Origin: Apoda limacodes
Lineage: Eukaryota; Arthropoda; Insecta; Lepidoptera; Limacodidae
Assembly (NCBI GenBank): GCA_946406115.1
Contig: OX291548.1
Span: 4,886,373-4,950,372 of the forward strand
DNA: 64,000 nt
Direction: 5' to 3'
Shown piece after piece: positions 32,102-42,759 of this stretch; positions within the stretch are counted from its first letter, which is position 1; each line of letters begins with the position of its first letter. The notes under the pieces were generated by a model. That model made no database searches. It worked only from the letters and a program-made list of their open reading frames with translations, and was not told the origin of the DNA. A program made the translations under genes and the position numbers.

Positions 32102-35100
32102 ATTTAAATATCCAGAACAATCTTCACTTACCATACATTGAAATAGCTAACCCCCCGTTAAAACTATTAATTGACACAGGTGCAAATCGGTCATTTATTA
32201 GTCCAGAGGCTGTAAAACAATATTTTCCACACTTTACAATCAACTATGATCCATTCGAAGTGACTAACGTGCACGCTACAACCAAAAACCACTATTCTAT
32301 AACCTTACCTTGTTTTGAAGAATTTTGTGTAAACGATTATATAAAGTTATTCATATACAGATTCCATGACTATTTTGACGGATTAATTGGTCAAGACCTA
32401 TTGGAAAAATTTGAAGCTACAATAAACCTTAAAAGTTTTATACTGACTACAAAATTTGCTAAAAATCCAATAAAAAAATACCTTCCCATCAAAATGTATA
32501 ACGAAACTATTCCGGCTCATACATCCAAATTAGTCAAAGTGCCTTTAAATGCCCAAGATGGACACACTCTAGTTCAAGAGCAAATCATTTGCAATTGTAC
32601 TATTCATGAATGCTTAACAACCGTTAAGAACAAATGTGGAATCGTAGAAGTAGAAAATAGGACATCAAAAGACATAGTTTTGCCTTTAAACCAAGACTCT
32701 ATTAGTGTTTGTAGTTTAGATAAATGCTATTTTACTTCCCCAAATAATCGAGACTACTATGACAAACAAACCGACGCACACTTATTTAACGAACAGACTA
32801 TACAAACAGACAGAACAAAAGATGTACTTTCGCGTTTGCGCACGGAGCACTTAAATGCAGAAGAGAAAGCAAACTTATTAAAAATCTGCAAAGAATATTC
32901 AGATGTATTCTACGTTGAGAACGAACTCTTAACTTTAACTAATAAAATCAAACATCATATTAAGACCACTGATGAAATCCCAGTACACAGTAAATCATAT
33001 AGATATCCATACATACACAAACAGGAAGTACAAACGCAAATAAAAAAAATGCTGGAGCAGGGAATTATTAGACCTTCAACTTCAGCGTGGAGTGCACCTA
33101 TTTGGATAGTACCAAAAAAATCTGACGCATCGGGAAAAAAAAAGTGGAGATTAGTTGTCGACTATAGAAAACTTAACGACAAAACTATTGACGACAAATA
33201 TCCAATACCTAACATAACTGATATTTTGGACAAACTAGGTAAGTGTCAGTATTTCTCTAGCCTAGACCTAGCTAGTGGATTCTACCAGGTAGAAATGAAT
33301 CCTTCGGACATACATAAGACAGCCTTCAGCGTATCTCACGGCCATTACGAATTTTTACGCATGGGAATGGGCATGAAAAATTCTCCGTCTACCTTTCAAA
33401 GGGTAATGGACAACGTGCTCAAAGGGCTTCAAAACGTTATTTGTGTAGTTTATCTTGATGATATCTTAGGCTTTTCTACTTCCCTTCAGGAACATATGAT
33501 AAATCTAGAAAATATATTCCAAAGACTGAGAGAATCTAATTTCAAGATACAAATGGATAAGTCCGAATTTCTGAAACATGATACCCCATATTTAGGTCAT
33601 ATAATTACTCCAGGAGGCGTTAAACCCAATCCTGATAAAATTAGCGCAATCCTGAAATATCCCATTCCAAAAACGTCCAAACAAATTAAGGGTTTTCTAG
33701 GACTTTTAGGTTACTATCGACGATTCATCCCCGATTTTGCAAGACTAACTAAGCCTATGACAAAATGTCTAAAAAAAGGAGCTAAAATTAACCTCACACC
33801 TGAATATTTACAATGCTTTGAAACTTGTAAGACTTTACTGACAAATGACCCAATACTACAATATCCTGACTTTACCAAGGAATTTATTTTGACTACTGAT
33901 GCATCTAACGTTGCAATAGGCGCCGTTTTATCCCAGGGAGCAATAGGAGTTGATAGACCAATAGGCTACACATCGCGAACATTAAATGATAGTGAACTTA
34001 ACTATTCAACTATCGAGAAAGAACTCCTTGCGATTGTTTGGGCTACTAAATATTTCAGACCTTATCTTTTTGGCCAAAAATTTAAAATAGTGACTGATCA
34101 TAAGCCATTACAGTGGCTTATGAACTTAAAAGAACCCAACTCGCGTCTTACTAGGTGGCGCCTTAAACTGTCAGAATTTGAATTTTCAATTGTATACAAA
34201 AAGGGTAAGACCAATCTTAACGCAGACGCACTTTCAAGAATTGAAATCCATAATGAAGAAGTTGAATCCTTGGTAGTCAACATGTCTGAGACCCCTAACC
34301 GACGACACTCTAGTTCCACTCTAACCGCACCGTCCGAAAACGGTTTTCACAGTTCATCATCTACTGAAACAGCCCACACTAGTGCCGAAAGTCCCATTTT
34401 AGAAATACCTATATCTGAAAATCCTTTAAATAGATATCGAAAACAATTAGTTATTAACATAGTTCCAAACTCAACTAGATCTAAACCTAGAATTACTAAG
34501 CCTTTTGAGGCGTATCAAAAAATTTCAGTCGACATTTCTGAAGACGATATTGAACAGGGAGTTATTGACATAATAAAAAAATATGTTAACCCAACCATGC
34601 AAAATACTACTGCAATATTAGTTCATCCCTTGGACAAAATGTATAGCATTGTACCCATAATACAACAAACATTTAAAAATTCCTCTATGAACCTTAAATT
34701 AGTAAAACATGAACTAAAAAATGTACATCAGCACTTAAACCAACAAGACATCATACAAAAATACCACGAAGGAAAAACAAACCATCGTGGAATTAACGAG
34801 ACCTATATGTCCTTATCACAAAACTATTTTTGGCCCAAAATGAAAGATAGTATCAGCCAATATATAAAAGAATGCACAATTTGCGCTCGCGCAAAATACG
34901 ATCGTAACCCCATACACCAACAGTTTAAAATTGTGCCACCACCAACCAAACCTTTCGCAATCATTCACGCCGATGTTTTAACAATCGCACACGAAAAATA
35001 TCTCACGATCATAGACTCATTTTCTAAATATGCACAAGCCTATAGAATATCTGACTGTACTGCCAACAACATCTTAAAAGCTTTTTTAATATTTTGCACC

Positions 35101-35343
35101 CACCACGGCTTCCCAATTACCTTGACAACAGATCAGGGAACCGAATTCACGAATCAAGTTATATCTGAATTTTTCAAAACGCATAAAGTACAACACCATA
35201 CTACAGCAACTAATGCTCCTAATGAAAATGGCATAGTGGAACGTTTCCATAGTACACTCTTAGAGCATTTAAGGCTATTAAAATTGCAACACAATAATGA
35301 AAGCACCCCTAGTTTGATCACTTACGCCCGTAATAGCTTATAA
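32038..35343 (+). pseudogene. pol: Pol polyprotein: protease, reverse transcriptase, RNase H, integrase core
   Basis: Open in the -1 frame relative to gag from 32,038 to a stop at 35,341-35,343. The protease motif IDTGA (Asp at 32,173) lies upstream of the first possible GTG start at 32,260, so expression needs the frameshift. Domains in order are protease; reverse transcriptase with VVDYRKLN and YLDD (33,451-33,462); RNase H with TTDAS (Asp at 33,898) and TDHKPL; integrase HHCC zinc finger with CTIC near 34,880; and catalytic Asp 34,972, Asp 35,131 and Glu 35,239, the last two 35 residues apart (D,D35E). The frame then shifts near 35,327, cutting off the integrase C-terminal region, which continues in the next frame to 35,812. 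The catalytic residues are all present, so damage is confined to the tail. One base in a CCC run is involved, and a sequencing or assembly error is possible. Confidence 0.9.
32062..32068 (+). promoter_or_regulatory. Slippery heptamer for -1 frameshift, gag to pol
   Basis: AAATTTT sits as A AAT TTT in the gag frame, matching the X XXY YYZ rule. The pol frame (-1 to gag) is open from 32,038, and gag stops at 32,099-32,101, so this is the best slip site within the overlap. A GC-rich stretch (GGCCGGTGCCCC, 32,083-32,094) follows and could form a pausing structure. This was judged by eye. Confidence 0.75.
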
Positions 35344-35812
35344 TAGTTCTATTCACAGCCTTACAAAATGTCGACCTTTTGACTTTATTAACGGACATTT
35401 TGACCCTCGTGACCCCACTGACATAAATCTGACAGAACGATTACTACAACAATACTTACAAGATCACCGCAATAAAATGGAAACAGTTTATAAAATTATA
35501 CACGAGACATCCCAAAACGAACGAGAAACGCTGATGACGCAACGTAATATTGGAAGAGAACCTATAATAGAATATAAACAGGGACAGGAAGTTTACATTC
35601 AAAACCCACAAGCAACTAGACATAAACTTGCACCTCGTTTCACTCATGACACAGTCACTTCCAATCTACCTATACACATATATACATCAAAAAAACGTGG
35701 ACCAATAGCTAAAAACCGACTGAAACGACCTCTAAAAAATAAAGCCCCACAATTGTTACAGATGTCTGACACTCCTGACAACCCTGACCCAAGCACAAGA
35801 CATCCAACTTGA
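35342..35812 (+). pseudogene. pol: Detached integrase C-terminal region of Pol
   Basis: This reading frame continues the integrase after the frame change near 35,327. It includes NSSIHSLTKCRPFDF, the conserved block after the catalytic Glu in this family, then a charged segment and a basic tail (KKRGPIAKNRLKRPL) before the stop at 35,810-35,812. It has no start of its own; the first ATG at 35,477 is internal. It overlaps the start of the env frame by about 50 bases, the usual pol-env arrangement. The integrase C-terminal domain helps bind DNA, so separation would impair integration by this copy's own enzyme. Confidence 0.85.
35739..35762 (+). promoter_or_regulatory. Candidate splice acceptor for env RNA
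   Basis: CAATTGTTACAG ends at 35,761. Joining the donor at 30,748/30,749 to this acceptor puts the leader AUG in phase with the env frame. The pyrimidine tract is weak. The call rests on phase and position. Confidence 0.5.
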
Positions 35813-37442
35813 CAGTCTACAAGATGGACCCGGGATATTGCCTTTCAAACTTGGACCTACTAAGATTATATCCCACTTCCATAGCTTTTTACAAGACATC
35901 GACATCGGTAACATAGAGCAACATATTAATTCTCTACAAAATCAACTAACCGAGACTTCTAATAGACTTTCTAATCAAAGCTACGCAACTTTTAAATATC
36001 AAATTTTGCACTTGTTTGACGCGTTAAATAAAATGTCCATGCAACTTGAAACTCTTGAACCTCATAGAGTTAGGCGAGGATTAATAAACCCTTTAGGAAC
36101 GTTCATCAAAAGCATTACCGGAAACCTTGACCATGACGATGCCTTGAAATTCGAGAATGCTCTTCAAATTTTACAAAAAAATCAACAACATATTTCGAAA
36201 ACTTTTAATTAACATATTACTTTATATAAGGACATCAATTTTCAACAAAACCTAGTTCTCAGTAATTTGACGCTTAATCAAAAAAAATTAGAATAAGCAC
36301 TTTCATATATCATAAATATAAGTTACACAGCCGGTGACTTAATGACTCGCTACGCCCGCCTTTCACAGGTATTCGTCGTAATCAGCGAAAACGTGCAAGA
36401 ATTATCAGCTGAAATTATTAGGTTAGAAAATATATTAGCGTTTAGTCGTACTAGTTCTATGCACCACTCTATATTAGCAGTTACCGATATAATAAACATC
36501 GTAACTAAACTTAGGAATATATATAGCACCGATCAAGTATTAGATCTAGATAATAGGTATTATTATGATACGATTAGGTTAGGAACGTACTTTATAGACA
36601 AAAAACTCGTGATTTTCCTTAAAATACCAATCACTTCCTCTACAACTTACCAGTTATACCGACTTTGTCCAGTTCCTAACAAAAATTTCGAAGTTATCCT
36701 ATCTCCATTTCCATACATAGCCATCAATTCCAAAGAATATACGTACATGGAGGCTGAATGCCCTAAGGTAGACAAGTGGTATCTCTGCGAACAAAAGATC
36801 AGCCATCAATCCCGCACGCAACGCATAAGCAAACTAATAGATTCGCAGGAGATAGATGAAACGTGTCAACCCACGCCTATCTCTCTGCAAAAGGAGGCTC
36901 TTACAGAACTAGACAGCCAGCATTACATTATTTCATTTCCAAAACCTACTAAAGTAAAAATATCATGTAATCATGAAAAACATAGAATTTTGGAAGGGAG
37001 CTACCTAGCCGCTTTACCCCATAACTGTAAAATCAAGACACCCGAATTTACAATTGCGAATATTGAAAACAGGTTACTTGGAAAACCTTTACAAATAATT
37101 ACTTTCCCACAAATTTCATTTTCACAGAAGAGAGGACCTCATTACAATTTAACAACAATTGATTTAGACAGATTGCACCACATTCAGAAACAAATAACAA
37201 TGGAAGTTCCGATTAAACTTGAAACAATGAATTCAATGTATCACACAACAATCCCACTGTATAGCTTAGTCATACTCGGTGCAAGCGTACTTACTTTCAT
37301 TGCATATTGCCTTCGCAGAAAATCAAAGTTATCACTGCTGTCGTCAAACGGAATATTTAAAGTGAATACTTCCCAGGATACTGAGATGAGGTCATCGCAA
37401 GATAGAAAGGCCGCAACATTTGCATTAGACATTGGCAAATAG
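35762..37442 (+). pseudogene. env: Envelope (F-like fusion protein) gene, two in-frame stops
   Basis: One reading frame, about 560 codons, interrupted by TAA at 36,210-36,212 and TAA at 36,294-36,296. The first codons after the candidate acceptor encode a Leu/Thr-rich hydrophobic run, fitting the end of a signal peptide. A furin-type site RVRR lies at 36,066-36,077. It is followed by a Gly-rich hydrophobic segment (GLINPLGTF), the expected fusion peptide of insect retrovirus Env and baculovirus F-type proteins. Coiled-coil-like repeats follow. A membrane segment lies at about 37,254-37,316, then a short basic and acidic tail to TAG at 37,440-37,442. In relatives Env is a membrane glycoprotein thought to allow transfer between cells. 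The stops fall after the fusion peptide, so no anchored protein could form. Confidence 0.85.
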
Positions 37443-37450
37443 TCGCTTGT

Positions 37451-37463
37451 CTACGAGGGGAGG
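37451..37463 (+). promoter_or_regulatory. Polypurine tract
   Basis: CGAGGGGAGG directly precedes the 3' LTR at 37,464 and would prime plus-strand synthesis. Confidence 0.85.
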
Positions 37464-37772
37464 TGTTACGAGTACAACAGGGATGTTTCCCCATTGTCTC
37501 CGATGAGCACCTACTTGCGATCTTCCAACAAACGAATTGGGCAACCAAACTTTGAGTCAGCATCTCGGCTCATGGGAACGAGGAACGAAGACCAGGCGCC
37601 TTTGATCATCGATCGCCGATGAGCGAGGACGTCATAGTAGACGCTCACATTTTCGTCATATTATATTCTACTTTAATATAATTTGCATTACTGTAATTTT
37701 ATAATAAATTTATAAAGACTTTTTATTTGTTCACTTTTTAAAAATCCTATCCGGCGGCCAACTAACGTAATT
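37464..37772 (+). repeat. 3' LTR (309 bp)
   Basis: Same length as the 5' LTR, with two substitutions and no indel. It ends CGTAATT and is followed by AGCG. Confidence 0.95.
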
Positions 37773-38345
37773 AGCGCCTAAATATTTTTCTATTTATTTA
37801 CTTATTTTATTTATTCTATACTTCTTTGTCAAATGAATATGAGGCAATTGAAAATAATATACCTCAAACATTTTACCTCCTATTAACAATGGGATTAAAT
37901 TTTGCAAAAAATTCACTAAAATTTTATCATATTTTTATTTATTTGTCCTTTCTTCATGTTTTAAAGGAGCATGTAATTGAGCTGAAATAGGCGTAGTTTA
38001 AAAGACGAAGAAGGATACTTGCTATCTCCGAACATTCAAAATCTTCTTCTGGAATAACTATAACCAAATTCAACGTGGAGGGAAAATCTCCTTTAATTTA
38101 GTCAAGAATTGCTGTAGAAATCCAACGCAGGCGGAGTCGCTAGTAAAAGATAGTTCGCAATAATTCACATATTACGGAACCCAAACTTAATTAATGTACG
38201 ATTACTTTGATGTTTTTTTGTGTCATAAACTTACTCCTGGATTCATGCGCCGTCTGTCCTGTCTGTTTTGACAACGTAATATATCATTTAGCTGTCACTA
38301 GTAAAGCCATCTTCGTGAGACGACGAGATTTAGGAGAGGTTTACA
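37773..38345 (+). repeat. Long non-coding repeat, copy B, right part
   Basis: It starts with the right AGCG duplication and CCTAAATATTTTTC, and follows copy A (23,478-23,905) to about 38,290. It includes GAGCTG.AAT...GTAGTT and the GGCGGA.TCGCTAG.AAAAGATAG block. The last part (38,275-38,340) also matches 12,566-12,645. Confidence 0.8.
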
Positions 38346-38349
38346 GATT

Positions 38350-38695
38350 TTTTTTCTAACTGTACATAAAAGTTTAAACTTTTATCAAAATCATCATTCT
38401 ATATATTATTTTTTATTAATTTATACTACTATATACTATATTATAGAGATATTTTTACAGAGAACTGCTATTGCAATAAAAACATGACGTTTCTTTAAAA
38501 TCAATTTTCGGTTTTTATTTAAAAAAAATAATTAAATAGATTTCTGTAAACGTATTTAGTTAAAAGGCACAAGAAAATTAAAGCTCTCAAGGTAAACTAA
38601 AAAGATGCGGGCGACCGCAAATACCAACTCTGTAGTATTAAACTTGGGTAAACTACTAGTTGATTGTCTTTTCTATCTTCGGCCTATATATATAG
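38350..38695. other. Gene-free AT-rich stretch
   Basis: No feature is supported. Confidence 0.5.
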
Positions 38696-38698
38696 ATA

Positions 38699-38972
38699 AC
38701 TAGCTGACCTGGCACACGTTGTTCTGTTCTGTTCTTTCCGTTGCTGCCTTCCCCCGTGTTAGGTGCTTCGCTTGCCCGCGCTTGTTACTGCGTTTTTGCT
38801 TAGGGTTCTCTCCCCCTTTTTTTTACTTGGCTCCTGGTCTTAGCGTGATGTTAAATAGCCTGTAACCATCTCTTAAGAATTGGGCTATCAAATGCAAAAA
38901 GTTTCTCTGACTGCTAGTTCCAGACTGCGTTCAAACAAAAAAATAAATTAGTACTAATTATATTAGTATAGA
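38699..38972 (+). repeat. Dispersed repeat (family S), short copy
   Basis: It starts ACTAGCTGACCTGGCACACG, has TGATGTTAAATAGCCTGTAACC and AGAATTGGGCTATCAAATGC, and ends ATATTAGTATAGATG. The middle is CT-rich. The right end matches the 20.9 kb copy. Confidence 0.6.
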
Positions 38973-39214
38973 TGTGCACTTATAATTCTAACAAATTAAT
39001 AATTATTTTTATTTGATTAAATTATACAAAAAAGTTTTACGGTATTTGTACGATGACAGTAAATAAATTATTTAGCGCATGATTAAGTCGTATTATTTAG
39101 CATTATAAATTAACAATAAAAAAATATCTATTAATGTTACCTCCTACAGTAAAAGTTAGGTATTTTCGTAGTCTATGAGACGTAAAAAAATAGACGTAAT
39201 TTTTTTTATTATTA

Positions 39215-39680
39215 TTATTCTGAGCTCGTGACACAGTGATATTCGCCGGTCGGCTAAACTATATGCGTATTTAAACAAATCGGGGGTGGTCACTACTTGC
39301 ATGGGTGACTGCAACATTCTACATGGTTTGGAAGCTCGCAAAACCGTCGTTCATCCATGGATGTTTGTCATATTACAGCAGTCGTTAGGTCAAGTCAGAG
39401 GCCTTATGGCAGGCTTTACAGAGACTTCAGAGGCTTATATCTCGATAACGTCAGCTATGGGTTAGCTAGAAGCACTAGAATAGCGTGGTGAACTATGACC
39501 TTAGCCTTTTTATTCAAAGCGAGGCGTCTGCAGTAGGCCACCAAGATCTTCGCCACGTGCGTACTCGCAGAGCCACTGTCTCTTCGGCAGTGAAAGCTGT
39601 ACGTGCCCTGAACGAGCGCGTTGTCAGTGGCACATGCCGAAGCCATACCAGTATAGTGAAGTGCATATATGATATGTAAT
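39215..39680. other. GC-rich module with a 5S-like word
   Basis: About 460 bases with balanced composition, bounded by AT-rich DNA. Near 39,288-39,312 the sequence CACTACTTGCATGGGTGACT resembles the internal promoter region of 5S rRNA (AGTACTTGGATGGGTGACC). The rest does not look like 5S. It may be a 5S-headed SINE or unrelated repeat. Open frames on both strands (63 and 64 codons) have no domain. Confidence 0.35.
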
Positions 39681-39884
39681 ACCTAATAATTTGTACGTTT
39701 TTTTTGCTTAGGTAGCATTCACTATTTAATGTTTATGTAATTTACTTACATTTTGTTTTAATTTGTAGGTTCAAACCCACACTTGAAAATCTCAGACATT
39801 CTATCGACATGGAGCTAGCCACACTTCCATTAACTTTAATCTTTATTTCATAAGAGTTACAAAACTCTACTCTCAGAAGCAAAA

Positions 39885-40010
39885 GTAACCTCCGATATAT
39901 TTATTAAATGTCAATAACTGGAGCTGGATTTGCCCATAGCAATTAATCGCTGATGACTCCAATTTGAACTCGTAAGTAGTTTGGCTCTAATGGCAGTCAC
40001 AGATACTTTA
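39885..40010 (+). repeat. Scrap of the long repeat
   Basis: GACTCCAATTTGAACTCGTAAG and CTAATGGCAGTCA match GACTCCAATTTAAACTCGTAAG and CTAATGGCTGTCA of copies A and B. Only about 60 bases are clearly shared. Confidence 0.6.
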
Positions 40011-40059
40011 ATACAGTTACAGGTCATAATGGAACATCTAACATTGTAGCTTATCAATT

Positions 40060-40430
40060 TTTGCGAATAAATATAATATTAATAATTATATAATAGTATT
40101 AATTTCTATAAAGTGAAAAAGTGTATCAGACACACATAGTGTGTAAAGAAGAAATGTGTAGTGAAAATGTTGAGTTAATAAATGTTTAGTTGATCTAAGG
40201 TCAACATTGTACAATAATTGATAAACTATAAGAAAATTAGGCTGTTAAAACAAATAAATGCTTTTTATTGGACTTGAAATGTGATATTTAAAAAAAATGG
40301 TTTTAAGGAATACTAATGTTTTAGTGTGCAGTAAATATAAAATAAAATAATTACAGTCAAAGGAAAGTTATTGAGATTACTTTCAATTTCAAGTAAATCA
40401 AAAACCTGACAGGTTTTTTTTTAAAAAAAA
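40060..40430. other. Gene-free AT-rich stretch
   Basis: No feature is supported. Confidence 0.5.
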
Positions 40431-40436
40431 AAAACG

Positions 40437-40795
40437 GGTTGCACTCCGGGAGTGGTGGCAGAAGTGAAAACTTGAATATAATTTTTGATATTTTGGAATG
40501 GTTAGGGAATAATTTTGCACGAATTGCTTTAATTATCTTATTATTATAGTAAAATACAATATTAATTTATTGCCCTATCGTACACAAACATGACAATTAA
40601 TATTACATTAAATATTTAACACTTCAGAACTTCGCCGCACGGTACAAAGAGAGGGGGATACTCCCTCTCCTACTCTCCCTCCGTCTTACGAATTTTCGAT
40701 CAGGTCACGTGATCCTGACGCGAGTTTAACATTTTTTACCCATCACAAAAAAAGTGCACAACGCCGCTAAAGAAGTTTTCACTTCAAAAATGCCT
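40437..40795 (+). repeat. Dispersed repeat (family C), plus copy
   Basis: GGTTGCACTCCGGGAGTGGT and CAGAAGTGAAAACTTGAA at the left match the inverted copy at 47,965-48,065. The right side has AAGTTTTCACTTC (40,772-40,784), an inverted match to GAAGTGAAAACTT at 40,463-40,475. A pair of inverted ends about 300 bases apart is therefore possible. Confidence 0.55.
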
Positions 40796-41189
40796 TTTGT
40801 ATGAAATTCTACACGTGAAAGATAAAAAAGTAGACAACTGCATGTTTACCATATCCATACTAACTTGCAAAAAAAGATAAGTACGATAGAAGCAAAAACT
40901 TAAGTATGTAATTAAAAAAATGTTCTCTCACACATTACTATACTTCAAGTTTCATGCTTTAATTGCAAAGGAAGTAAGTTTCTAAATGCAGTCTTTGTTA
41001 TGTGATGTACTAATACATATTAACAATTTTCGTTTATTTTTTGGGACTTTTATGTGCGAGTATCAACATGGCAATAATTTTGAAAAATCGTAGACTAAGT
41101 ATTTGATGTCAATTTCAACTTGATACCTGCTTGATCCTGATAAACAGAGTCTTAAATAGACTGCAGGCAGACGAACAACGAAGTGATCC

Positions 41190-41830
41190 TTAAGAGTTTA
41201 GTTTTTTAGGATCCGAAGGGCCCAAACGGAGCCGTATTGCAGTCACTCACGTGTACGTCTGTCCGTCATCTATCACATAAGTTTTATAGCCTAACGGGTA
41301 GAGCTACAGTCTTCAAATTTTCACAGTATAAGCATCTTGTAGACCCAAAGCCATACAAATTGTCAAAAATATTTTTAATTGTTTTTAAGGTGGGCTCCTA
41401 TTCAACAGCTAAACGGAGTGCCAAAACATATTTTGACCAACCCTATCGAGTGGGGTTTCTTTGTTTAAAATTTAAATTGTTGAGTAGATAAGTACTGTTT
41501 TTTTGAGAAAATATTGGACAACAAAGGAATTAGAAGCCACCAAAGTCATAATTTTTCTTCAAAATTTTATTTTAAATAATTTTCTGACTTCCCATTGACC
41601 TATGAAATTGCCATTTGGTGGTAAAGTTTATTATTACGTATATTTGACTAAAAAATTTCAATATATTGACAAATCAGATTTTCTTTGAAATTTAGTCACC
41701 TTACTCCTTATGAATATTTCTTATATTCTACATTTAGTACGGAACTCTAAATGTGCGAAATCCAACACGCACTTGCCCAGTTTTTTCCTATTGAGGCAAG
41801 GAACTCTAAAAGCACGCAAAGCTAAGGTAA
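41190..41830 (-). repeat. Decayed family F-like sequence, minus orientation
   Basis: TTTTTTAGGATCCGAAGGGC and GTCTGTCCGTCATCTATCAC at the left recall the reversed family F right end. TACGGAACTCTAAATGTGCG and AACACGCACTTGCCCAG near 41,739-41,780 recall the reversed left end. Divergence is heavy. An 84-codon frame here is incidental. Confidence 0.4.
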
Positions 41831-41936
41831 ATTTACAATGCTATTTGTGAGATTTAGAGGAAAGAAACGAGTTACTTTACTGAAGCATTAGGTTTCAGAT
41901 TATGATCAATGTTCACCGAACGTTTGGGACAACCTT

Positions 41937-42065
41937 TGTTTGTTGCGAAGCTTTTCATGCCTCGTTGCAGAGGAATATATGAAAGTATTTGTTACCGTTA
42001 CGACTACAGTTTTTCACCTGTCAGTACATGTTTATACAAATATAAGCCACATGGATTTATGTAAC
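41937..42065 (+). repeat. Dispersed repeat (family K), plus copy
   Basis: TTTGTTGCGAAGCTTTTCAT, CTCGTTGCAGAGGAATAT and TACAGTTTTTCACCTGTCAG match the reverse complement of 25,870-26,000. Confidence 0.75.
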
Positions 42066-42369
42066 AGGGTTAAAGTATATCTAACAGACAGGAAAAGCAT
42101 ATATATAGTAAATAATAATAGTAAAAAAAGTACTCTGAAAAAAAGGGTAACAAAACTGGTTTAGCTATTTGAAATTTATTTAGTAATAACCAAAATTTTG
42201 TTATAATTAAAAAAAATGATTTGCTGCACGTAAGTCAACACTTTATCTACTAGCAATTTAGTATAGCAGTCCCCGAATTATGTTAGTAGTAGATAAAATT
42301 TGTGTTATTGTTTTTTTTAGTAATCTTTTTTAGTCTTTTGTAGTCTATTTTTTCTGACTGACTACTGCA

Positions 42370-42560
42370 GTTGGCCTGCAGCCATTACCATTCCAACGGG
42401 CATTTGGTATAGCGCCCAACGCTCAAGGGAACCTCGGGAGCCTCGGCTTGGTTTGTCGCTCTTGGGGCGTCCCTTCGACCAGCGTGAGCTTCGAACAAGA
42501 AGGTGAGTCAGCGCCATCCGGAAGATGAGTCAGTGCCACACGTGTAACGTAAAGTCAAAC
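42370..42560. other. GC-rich block ending near a consensus splice donor
   Basis: About 190 bases of higher GC content contain AAGGTGAGTCAG at 42,500-42,511, a near-ideal donor on the plus strand. No open frame of useful length leads into it, so it could be a non-coding first exon or chance. Confidence 0.25.
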
Positions 42561-42759
42561 TTCTGGTTTACTAGCCCTGCTTTGTTATTGTTATACGCCT
42601 CATTTTTAATATATATCAAAGGTTTATGACGACACAGAATAGAATAAGATAAATAAGAGTACTTTTAACATTGAGGAAAACAAAAACAAACGTGAGCTCA
42701 GTTTATAAATAATTCCTGATATTAAATTTTATCGTTATCGATCCATTCTTTACTCTTGA

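Larger units (their letters stand above)
30232..37772 (+). mobile_element. Errantivirus-like LTR retrotransposon (Ty3/gypsy), full length
   Basis: A complete 7,541 bp element: 5' LTR, primer site, leader, gag, pol (protease, reverse transcriptase, RNase H, integrase), env, polypurine tract and 3' LTR, flanked by AGCG duplications. Gene order and an env with a furin-type site place it with the insect endogenous retroviruses (gypsy, 17.6, 297, TED group). The LTRs differ at 2 of 309 bases, so insertion was recent. Gag is intact. Pol has one frame change near its 3' end and env has two in-frame stops, so this copy should not be autonomous or infectious. It sits inside copy B of the long repeat. 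Confidence 0.95.

Noticed and set aside
32260..32262. GTG as a start codon for a separate pol protein
   Set aside because: The protease active site lies upstream in the same open frame, so pol is better explained by frameshifting from gag.
34098..34319. 73-codon minus-strand frame inside pol
   Set aside because: It is a shadow of the pol reading frame on the opposite strand.
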